Source: Taudactylus pleione
Lineage: Eukaryota > Chordata > Amphibia > Anura > Myobatrachidae
Length of the DNA stretch: 64,000 bases
Direction of reading: 5' to 3'
Assembly: GCA_031769625.1 (NCBI GenBank)
Contig: JAUIMM010000115.1
Location: 18,306,501 to 18,370,500, forward strand
Shown here: positions 56,231-64,000 of the stretch, one piece after another
Numbering within the stretch: position 1 is the stretch's first letter
Layout: every line of letters begins with the position of its first letter
Program-made: the position numbers and the translations under genes
Notes under the pieces: model-generated
What the model was told of the DNA's origin: nothing
The model's input: the letters and a program-made list of their open reading frames with translations, nothing else
The model's database searches: none

Positions 56231-56655
56231 CATCAAATGAGTGCCTTCATGCTTATTTGATGTATGTAGCACTCTGTAGTATGTACAATAAATAAGCATG
56301 AAGACACTCATTTGATGTATGTAGCACACTGTAGTATGTACAATAAATAAGCATGAAGACACTCATTTGATGTATGTAGCACTCTGTAGTATGTACAATA
56401 AATAAGCATGAAGACACTCATTTAATGTATGTAGCACTCTGTAGTATGTACAATAAATAAGCATGAAGACACAGATTTAATGTATGTAGCACACTGTAGT
56501 ATGTACAATAAATAAGAATGAAGGCTCTCATTTATTGTACATACTACAGAGTGCTACATACAAATGAGTGCCTTCATGCTTATTTATTGTACATACTACA
56601 GATGCTACATACATCAAATTAGTGCCTTCAGGCTTATTTATTGTACATACTACTT
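56231..56655. repeat. 55-bp minisatellite with an internal inversion
   Basis: Direct units start at about 56261, 56316, 56371, 56426 and 56481 (TGTATGTAGCACTCTGTAGT..., period 55). From about 56525 to 56655 the same sequence continues in the opposite orientation for two to three units, so the array is a large imperfect hairpin. Unit variants include ACTCT/ACACT. Confidence 0.92.
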
Positions 56656-57333
56656 GGCACTTCAAATCCAGGGAACATCCGTATACCATATGTAGATTCC
56701 AATGTAAGTTTTAGGTATAATTGGGTGATTCCATTTGAGACTAGACTCACAAAAAAACCACGACAGAGTACGGCTTCTAAGCAACATTTTGAAAATCTAA
56801 AAAGATTTCAAAGTTTAACTTTAAACCTTATCTGGTTATTGATACTTCATGCAAAAAGTGTAAACAACTGGGTCCAGATGCAGATGTGACATATTCATTT
56901 AGGTACTTTGCAAGGCATTATTCATTATATTCCCCAGTTTCAAACACACAGTTTAGGCCACCCAATGCAGTTTGTCAGAAGAGACCTCCACGCCAATTTT
57001 TTTTTTCAAGGGTTCTAATTTAGTAACACCTATTTTCATCATGTAGGACCATGTTTACATAAGTGATCAGATGGTCCACTGATTATGGAATTGATCCTGG
57101 TCTTGTACTGTATTCATACATTACTCTATATTGACCTTCACTATAGCTCTGATTTTTTGGACATCTGGCATTCTAGTTTATGTTGTAACTGGTAGTATTT
57201 AAAAGTCAAGACTTAAAGTATTTGATTATCAGCAAATGTTGGTTAATTGGTTTATTCAAGCTTCATAAAGAATAAATTATTAGGTTTCTAAGGGAAACCA
57301 CTAAATGTATTACACATCTACAAACCCCTAACT
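56656..57333. other. Intergenic, no recognisable gene
   Basis: Nothing identifiable; an 82-codon frame at 56641-56889 has no motif. Confidence 0.4.
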
Positions 57334-58736
57334 CAGTGGTGTAAATTCATCCCAGTCGCCCGGAGGCAAGTTCTACTTTGGCGCACACTTCCCCCAAGAA
57401 AAAAAAGCAAATAAATGTGATGTATATCTATCAATCTATACACGCACACAAACACACACTGAAATAGAATGTTTCTATTGGGCCTATTTGCTAAAGTAAG
57501 TTTGCAGGATATGCACCTTTGTTGCTGCCGCCAGTTGGTATATTTCCACCCAGAAACACGTGCCTCTACGCCATTTTTTATTTGAAAACAAAACAGTCGA
57601 GTGATCTGTCTACAACAAGTTACTTATTGTTACCTAAACCAACCAATTACACATTTCCTTCTACCTGTACCCCCTTCTGTCTGTCCGTGCGTCTATATGT
57701 GTAGGCTCGCCAGATCATCCCTTTTAATTCAGGACACACATGAATTACACAGGTTCTGTGGCTGGCTGACTTCAAGTCCCCATATCACCTGGTTTTCATC
57801 AGCCACAGAACCTGTGTAATCCACATGTATCCTGAGATAAAGAGATGATATGGGAAGTCTACACACTTGTGCCCCATTCTGACTCTCAGTTCCCCACTCC
57901 CACCTTTCTGTGCCTCTATCTGACTGCACCCCTTCTGTCTGTCTAGGCCCTTTGTACCTTTCGCATCTCTATGCCCACTTGTGCCTCTATCTGTGCCCCC
58001 TTCTACTAATTTTGATTTTCTAAACTTTCCTTTCTCTCTCCACCCCCCCCTACTCTTATGTTCTCTCCTCGCCACCATGATACACCCTCCTCCTGCGCAT
58101 GTTGAATGCAATTTCCCCTCACTTTGTTATTCTTCTTACCTGTTACCTTGGCTGGGACATCTATAGCCAGGGTCTCCTATCCCCTCCATGCCGCTCAGAG
58201 TGATTCACAGCACTGGTGCCTGTCCACGGATACCACTGCCCCTGCTTATGTGCTGGCTGCTCTCCCAGTCCCGAGTGCCGGCTGCTCTCCTGACTCCTGC
58301 ACGCTCCCCACAGTGTGTGACAGCCATCCTCAGCATGCACGCCCAGCCACACTGTCACCTACCCTCCAAAATGACCCCTTCCACCCGGTACAAATTGCTC
58401 TCCTGCTGGACTTCCTACTTAATGATTGCAGACACTTGTGTTGAACTGGTTAATAGATGAGACAGGTGTTTCAGCACAGGTGTCTGCAATCAGCAATCCG
58501 GCTCCCACTCAGCAGGCAGGCGGCTCAGGGTCGCGGTCACATGTTAAGTGACGTCCGTGACCCGAACAGAGGGTCCAGGTCGCGGTGGAGGAGTGCCGCT
58601 GATCGGCAATCAGCTCGGCGGCTCCTGTATTACAGCAACAGGAAGCCACAGAACAGGGGACAATGGAGGAGGTGCCTCCTTCAGGCCTGGAGCCCGGCGG
58701 CAACTGACTCCATTGTCTCCGGCAGTTCCGCCACTG
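57334..58736. mobile_element. Non-autonomous hAT element, copy 2 (1.4 kb)
   Basis: Begins CAGTGGTGTAAATTCATCCC, ends GGCAGTTCCGCCACTG, and is flanked by an exact 8-bp duplication CCCTAACT (57326-57333, 58737-58744). The terminal ~60 bp match the element at 823-1157 (shared 'cgcccggaggcaagtt', 'acaatggaggaggtgcc', 'ctccattgtctcc'). The 1.4-kb interior has no transposase I can recognise; its open frames are short and Pro/Ser/Cys-rich. Confidence 0.85.
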
Positions 58737-58744
58737 CCCTAACT

Positions 58745-59345
58745 TACGTATTTCCAAATAAGTGTTTTTTCCTTAGTTTGGTACACTTGTGCTGAAAATA
58801 TACTAAATGGCATTGATCACACTCTGCCCATGACCGTCCCCTCCTTACTACTGTACATCGATTAGCAGTTCCTCACACTGTCACTGTAAGAGGGCAAATA
58901 AGTGATCATAGCTCTATGTATGGCATTACAGGAGCAACTATTTCCTTCTTGTTTTCCTCTTTTCAATTTCACATTGTTCAGTCATTATACAATTATAATT
59001 GTGGGCTATTATCCATAATTATAACCAACAGAGAGGTTGCAGTATATACTGTAGTTCAAAGAGGGATTTATAAATTGTCTTGGCAGACTTGTACAACAGC
59101 ATGAGGGGCAGTCTGAGAACTCCTCACTGTAAACCATACAGTACAATACAGAGTACTTCTTCTGAATCAGGACCCTACAATTGCATCTGCAGGAAAACGT
59201 GAACAACGTATCTAATAAGATAGACATGGCACCACTGACAGACTGTTCCCTTCTAGTTTACCAATCAGGTGTTGAATAACTAGGGGCTGATTCAGACTTG
59301 GGTGCAAAGCAATAAAAATTAGTACCTTGCCTATCTCAGCTCTAA
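58745..59345. other. Intergenic, no recognisable feature
   Basis: 59285-59345 starts 'ggggctgattcagacttggg', like one end of a Harbinger-type MITE, without a partner. Confidence 0.35.
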
Positions 59346-60005
59346 AGCTGGCCACACACCAGGACGATATTGTTCCAACCAGCCAACTAGTTGGAACGAT
59401 AGTTGGGTAGTGTGTAGGAGCAAACGACAGTCAGCAGTTTGCTCCCATACGCTGAAAAACGTCCAGAAAAGGTAATTCCAACTAGTTGGTGAAAATCAAA
59501 CATGGTTTATTTTCACCAACTAATCGTACTAGTGTAGGGGGACAGTTCTCCCCAACTGAACGATAGGACAGACACTGGCCGGCAGTGCCCACCTACTTTT
59601 GGATCAGCAGCAGCTGCGGCAGTCCATGACTGCCGGGCTGCTGCCACTGTTATCCCAGGATCGGTGGCAGCAGTGGAGCTGGAGCCGGGAGGAGTAGCAG
59701 CTGCAGCAGTTCATGGCTGCCGGGCTGCTGCCCGTCATCCAGGGATCGGTGGAGCGGGAGCCAAGAGAAAGATCATCACTGCTGGGAGGATTAGGTGAAA
59801 ACCGGACCTCCTCCCTGCAGCATACCCTTCTTCAAATGCAGCTCTCAGTGCCCGCCTCGCCCGGAGGGTATATGTGTGGCAGCTGTCATTTGCAGGCGAG
59901 GAGGGAGAGATTACAGTCTCCCCATACGAAGCTGCAGCCAGGCTGAGAGATGAGACTGCCGGGCTGGGAGCTTACTGTCAGCCCTGTACACGGAGATGTG
60001 ACAGC

Positions 60006-60266
60006 CAGAGCTGTAACTAGACTTCTTGGTGCCCTGTGCAGAAAGAGCATTGGTGCCCCCCCTATATTTCAAATAGGCACAAAAAGCACCTGAAAAAGGG
60101 GCATGGCCTCACGGGGAATGGCCAGGGAGGAGATGGGGAGGCAAGAAAGTGCTGGGGATAAAATAAGAGCAAGTGAGAATGATAATAAATAGAAAAATGA
60201 CAGGCCCAATCAGCGCTCCCTTTCCTGCGCCATGGCACAGGTCATGCCACCCTAGTTACAGCCCTG
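60006..60266. mobile_element. hAT MITE with CAGAGCTGTAACTAG ends
   Basis: CAGAGCTGTAACTAG and CTAGTTACAGCCCTG are inverted repeats. Flanking 8-mers GTGACAGC (59998-60005) and GTGGCAGC (60267-60274) match at 7 of 8. 261 bp, no coding capacity. Confidence 0.8.
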
Positions 60267-61124
60267 GTGGCAGCCCCCTGATGCTCCTGGACAGAGGGAC
60301 CAGCACTGTGATAGCTGCCAGTCCTGCCCCTATTCTACTTAACCCTTGCTGAATACGAGGGGAGGGGCTGGTGCTATGTATATCTCCATAGCATCTTTTG
60401 CAGTGCATTGATAAATGTGACCTAGTGTGCCTATTTAATCTACAAGGGGGGGGGGCTTTCTATGTAGTGGAATACCTCTTCAGGCACACCACAAGCTGTT
60501 GACGGAGGAAGGGAGCTGTCAGGACAGTGACCATACAGCCCCCTCGACCATGCAACCTTGGCGACTGTACCATTAGCACACTCTTTACCATGGCCCTGCA
60601 CTCTTGACCAAAAAGTCCCCCGTTGATTGACACATTAGGGGAGATACAAATGTTTTCAACCTTGTTAGTGGTTGGATTACAGTAATTTGTAATACTGTAC
60701 TGAAATTAATTATAAATTAAAATTACCCCTTGCCCACTGATACTTTTTGGTAGGTTAGGGGATGTAGTCGTTCGGGATGCCAGGCAGGGCACAGTCCACC
60801 TTAGCCTGTCATTCTGGGTGCTGGATCGGGGCTCTGACCGCCTTACACAGCCACCCTGAACATTAAAATATGCTCAATTAAGGGGGAATTCAAGTATGGG
60901 CAAATTAATTCTGCTGAATCTGTGCGGCAGCCACCCTGCTTTACAGCAGTGGGATCTCGCACAAAAGTGTTTGCTAACCCATAGGGTAGCGAGCAATTGT
61001 GAGCGAATCTGGCATTCGGATGGCCGGGCGAAGGGTGCGAGACGGGCTTCCGGAAATCCCCCCTTAGTGTCACCTAAATTTATCCAAAAAGAGAGCAACT
61101 GCACTTTGTGTTAAAATCGGCTAC
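60267..61124. other. No recognisable gene
   Basis: Unassigned sequence that may belong to the composite at 59346-63395. The overlapping frames on both strands near 60843-61114 (about 75 codons) show no motif. Confidence 0.4.
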
Positions 61125-61153
61125 ATATACATACATACATACATACATACATA
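61125..61153. repeat. (ACAT)n microsatellite
   Basis: About seven ATAC/ACAT units directly before the Tc1 terminus. Confidence 0.85.
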
Positions 61154-61544
61154 CAGTGCATCCGGAAAGTATTAACAGCACTTCACTTTTTCCACATTTT
61201 GTTATGTTACAGCCTTATTCCAAAATGGAATAAATACATTTTTGTCCTTAAAATTCTACACACAATACCCCATAATGACAACGTGTAAAAAGTTTTTTTG
61301 AGATTTTTGCAAATTTAATAAAAACAAAACCTAAAATCACATGTGCATAAGTATTCACAGCCTTTGCCATGAAGCTCAAAATTGAGCTCAGATGCATCCT
61401 GTTTCCACTGATCATTGTTGAGATGTTCCTACAATTGGAGTCTACCTGTGGCAAATTCAGTTGTTTGGACAGGATTTTGAAAGGCATACACTTGTCTATA
61501 TAAGGTCCCACACTTGACAGTGCATGTCAGAGCACAAACCAAGC

Positions 61545-62571
61545 ATGAAGTCCAAGGAATTGTCTGTAGACCTCCGAGACAGGATTGTCTCGAGGCACAA
61601 GTATGGGGAAGGGTACAGAAAAAGATCTATTGCTTTGAAGGTCCCAATGAGCACAGTGGCCTCCATCATCCGTAAATGGAAGAAGTTCGGAACCACCAGG
61701 ACTCTTTCTAGAGTTGGCCGGCCGTCTAAACTGAGCGATCGTGGGAGAAGGGCCCTCGTCAGGGATGTGACCAAGAACCCGATGGTCACTCTGTCAGAGC
61801 TACAGCATTCCTCAGTGGAGAGAGGAGAACCTTCCAGAAGGAAAACCATATCTGCAGCAATCCACCAATCAGGCCTGTATGGTAGAGTGGGCAGACGGAA
61901 GCCACTCCTTAGTAAAAAGCACAGGGCAGCCCACCTGGAGTTTGCCAAAATGCACCTGAAGGACTCTCAGACCATGAGAAACAAAATTCTCTGGTCTGAT
62001 GAGACAAAGATTGAACTCTTTGGCGTCAATGACAGACATTATGTTTGGAGGAAACCAGGCACCGCTCATCACCAGGCCAATACCATCCCTACAGTGAAGC
62101 ATGGTGTTGGCAGCATCATGCTGTGGGGATGTTTTTCAGCGGCAGGAACTGGGAGACTAGTCAGGATAGAGGGAAAGATGAATGCAGCAATGTACAGAGA
62201 CATCCTGGATGAAAACCTGCTCCAGAGCACTCTTGACCTCAGACTGGGGCGACGGTTCATCTTTCAGCAGGACAACAACCCTAAGCACACAGCCAAGATA
62301 TCAAAGGAGTGGCTTCAGGACGATTCTGTGATTGTCCTTGAGTGGCCCGGCCAGAGACCAGACTTGAATCTGATTGAACATCTCTGGAGTCTGGAGAGAT
62401 CTGAAAATGGCTGTGCACCGACGCTTCCCAACCAACCTGATGGAGCTTGAGAGGTGCTGCAAAGAGGAATGGGTGAAACTGCCCAAAGATAGGTGTGCCA
62501 AGCTTGTGGCATCATATTCAAAAAGACTTGAGGCTGTAATTGCTGCCAAAGGTGCATCAACAAAGTATTGA
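61545..62571 (+). pseudogene. Tc1 transposase with one frameshift
   Basis: Start chosen at ATG 61545 (MKSKELSVDLRDRIVSRHKY), the usual Tc1 start, rather than the in-frame ATG seven codons upstream. The helix-turn-helix region and GRPSK linker are followed by the DDE core: LWSDETKIELFG (Asp 1), FQQDNNPKHTA (Asp 2), and DLNLIEHLW with the third residue Glu (DLNLIE; most relatives have Pro for the second Leu). Just after it, a 7-bp tandem duplication TCTGGAG-TCTGGAG (62383-62396) shifts the frame. The remaining 60 codons (WRDLKMAVHRRFPTNLMELE ... GASTKY stop at 62571) are intact in the new frame. Apart from this it is open throughout, so it decayed recently. As read it would end at 62450 with a wrong C-terminus. 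Confidence 0.9.
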
Positions 62572-62735
62572 GCAAAGTCTGTGAATACTTATGTACATGT
62601 GATTTCTTAGTTGTTTTTTTTTATTGAATTTGTAAATATCTCAAAAAAACTGTTTACAAGTTGTCATGGGGTATTGTCTGTAGAATTTTGAGGACAAAAA
62701 TGAATTTATTACATTCCATCCAATAAGGCTGTAAC

Positions 62736-63120
62736 ACATACTTACCTACCCTCCCGACTTGGTCGGGAGCCTCCCGAAAATCGGGTGCCGCTCCCGACGT
62801 CCTGGGAAGGCAGGCAAGTCTCCCGGCTGCCGCAACCCCTCCTGGCCCACCCCGATTGTTTGTAAAAACCCCCGCAGCGAAGGGGAGCGGTGACGCATTT
62901 CGCGTCATTTTGGCACCGCCCCCTGCATCACACTGCCTGTAATATCGGCAGTGTGTAGCCGGGGGGGGCCAAAATGACGCGCTCGCGTGGCTCCGCCACA
63001 GCTCCGCCCACAAAACGTGTCATCTGGCCAGCCACGCCCCCGTTTGCTGGCCATGCCCCCCCAGTAATGCCGATCTGGCTGCTCCCTCCCGGAAGGGGCA
63101 GCCAGATAGTCGGCAAGTAT
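62736..63120. mobile_element. MITE inside the Tc1 right terminal repeat
   Basis: 385 bp starting ACATACTTACCTACCCTCCC and ending CGGCAAGTAT, flanked by GCTGTAAC on both sides (62728-62735, 63121-63128). Removing it together with one GCTGTAAC restores the Tc1 terminal repeat. The 8-bp duplication fits hAT. GC-rich with CTCCCGG motifs; no coding capacity. Confidence 0.88.
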
Positions 63121-63395
63121 GCTGTAACATAACAAATGTTGTGGAAAAATTGAAGCGCTGTGAATACTTTCTGGATGCAGTGTACATAAAACCCCAAATA
63201 TTTATTCAAAACATGCAGTAGTCAGGCAGACACTGTTCGCCTACTTCTGTGACATCACAAGTTGGAGAGAAGTTGGCTGGTCTGTCAAAAAATAAGTTGG
63301 TTAGATGTGTGGAGAAGCGTATTAGTTGGACAGACAAGTTGGACGGTTGGTCAGTTGGATGATTGGAGAAAAGTTGATCTGATGTGTGGCCAGCT

Positions 63396-63804
63396 TAATC
63401 TCTCTGCCCATTTAAATCTGCCTCGCCTGTTGTGCAATGTGGTTTTGCTAATTTGTTTATATTTCTTGCATTGACCCCAATTCAGAATCTGCCTTCTACT
63501 TTATATTACAATAAACTTTAGGCTCAGGGCCTGGCTGCAGGACAGTGACCAACACCTTATTGCTACACTGCCAATAACTGTAATCATTTGCCATTACTTA
63601 TTGTCTTATCTACACTTAATTTTATGCTGGGAACAGTTAATACTGGACATACTCGTATGTAACAATATTCTTCCACCTCAATAATGCTCACAAGAATACT
63701 ACTATACAATATGTGGACAGAGAGGGGGCAGTAGCAGTGGATAAAGATACTGTAATAACTTTTAATACACAACATACCTAATTTTCTCAATTTCCGGATA
63801 CATT
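63396..63804. other. No recognisable feature
   Basis: Nothing identifiable. Confidence 0.4.
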
Positions 63805-64000
63805 GGACCTCATTCAGAGTCGGTCGTTGCGGCCGCATGGTTGTAAGGGAAAAGGGGCCGGATATGCAAATGATGCACTCGCAAGTTGCGTCCTTAAGAT
63901 CGGATCGTTAGCTGGCCGACCAAGGGGAGGATGCAGCTGTAAAACAAAAAGTACGCCCCCTTCTCGTACGCATTACACGTAATCTCCGGCCATATAAGGC
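63805..64000. mobile_element. Harbinger-like MITE, cut by the window end
   Basis: Begins GGACCTCATTCAGAGTCGG, the terminus type of the elements at 14784 and 53711. The interior differs ('gttgcggccgcatgg', 'gtacgcccccttctcgtacgc'), so it may be another subfamily. The right end lies outside the window. Confidence 0.5.

Larger units (their letters stand above)
61154..63182 (+). mobile_element. Tc1-like transposon, near-complete
   Basis: The left terminal repeat of about 170-200 bp starts CAGTGCATCCGGAAAGTATT after TA; the right ends AATACTTTCTGGATGCAGTG before TA. The right repeat is split by a 385-bp MITE (62736-63120). The transposase gene is on the + strand. Confidence 0.92.
59346..63395. 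mobile_element. Candidate composite: large non-autonomous element split by others
   Basis: AGCTGGCCACACACCAG at 59346 and CTGATGTGTGGCCAGCT ending at 63395 are inverted. Adjacent sequence on both sides is rich in CCAACTAGTTGG-like units. Between them lie a complete hAT MITE (60006-60266) and a complete Tc1 (61154-63182). No target-site duplication is clear, so the two ends might belong to separate copies. Confidence 0.4.

Noticed and set aside
56231..56655. Regular 55-bp repeats resembling a CRISPR array
   Set aside because: The units are contiguous with no unique spacers, switch orientation, and lie in vertebrate DNA beside a Tc1; it is a minisatellite.
57785..58111. 108-codon minus frame and neighbouring frames
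   Set aside because: They lie inside the hAT element at 57334-58736, with low-complexity Gly/Arg/Lys composition and no domain.

Overview
The window is vertebrate nuclear DNA, most likely from a frog or another amphibian. It holds the last four coding exons recognised of a DUSP22-type dual-specificity phosphatase gene (+ strand), spread over 26.5 kb. Much of the rest is identifiable transposable elements or their remnants. The amphibian call is inferred from the mixture: DIRS tyrosine-recombinase retrotransposons, Tc1 elements, a Penelope-like element, L1 and L2 LINEs, a hAT transposon and many MITEs, with introns of 3-17 kb. No prokaryotic-style operons, CRISPR arrays or phage genes were seen.

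Host gene. Exons at 23784-23833, 29627-29701, 32860-33031 and 50074-50259 join in frame (phases 0/2, 2/2, 2/0, 0/stop). They encode the phosphatase from the residue matching human Gly47 to the stop, including the general-acid Asp, the HCxxxxxR signature and a C-terminus ending NYTTET. The catalytic Cys codon is split by an intron. Earlier exons were not found and are probably upstream of the window. The introns are 5.8, 3.2 and 17.0 kb.

Left part (1-23.7 kb, upstream sequence or an early intron). A 335-bp hAT MITE with a perfect 8-bp target duplication lies at 823-1157 and a 5S rRNA pseudogene at 2451-2567. A full-length but frameshifted hAT transposon (5625-10150, 8-bp duplication) follows, then a decayed antisense L1 (about 10.3-13.0 kb), several MITEs, a Tc1 remnant, and a degenerate DIRS element (16.9-21.4 kb) that has lost its left terminal repeat.

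Middle (23.8-50.3 kb). The introns hold MITEs, microsatellites, a possible solo LTR, small Tc1 and L2 pieces and a 30-bp-scale minisatellite. A 5.85-kb DIRS element (42701-48550) sits inside the transposase gene of an antisense Tc1 element (42362-49665). Its internal complementary region matches the joined ends of the element, the expected signature of a circular DIRS intermediate.

Right part (50.3-64 kb). This starts with the 3' flank of the phosphatase gene. A chain of insertions follows: a 55-bp minisatellite was hit by a Tc1 (52469-56228), which was hit by a 5'-truncated Penelope-like element (52846-56030), which carries a MITE. Next come a 1.4-kb hAT element related to the one at 823-1157 and a second Tc1 (61154-63182), whose transposase is broken by a 7-bp duplication and whose right terminal repeat carries a 385-bp MITE. 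I found no undescribed gene system; the interest lies in the nested insertions with readable junctions.
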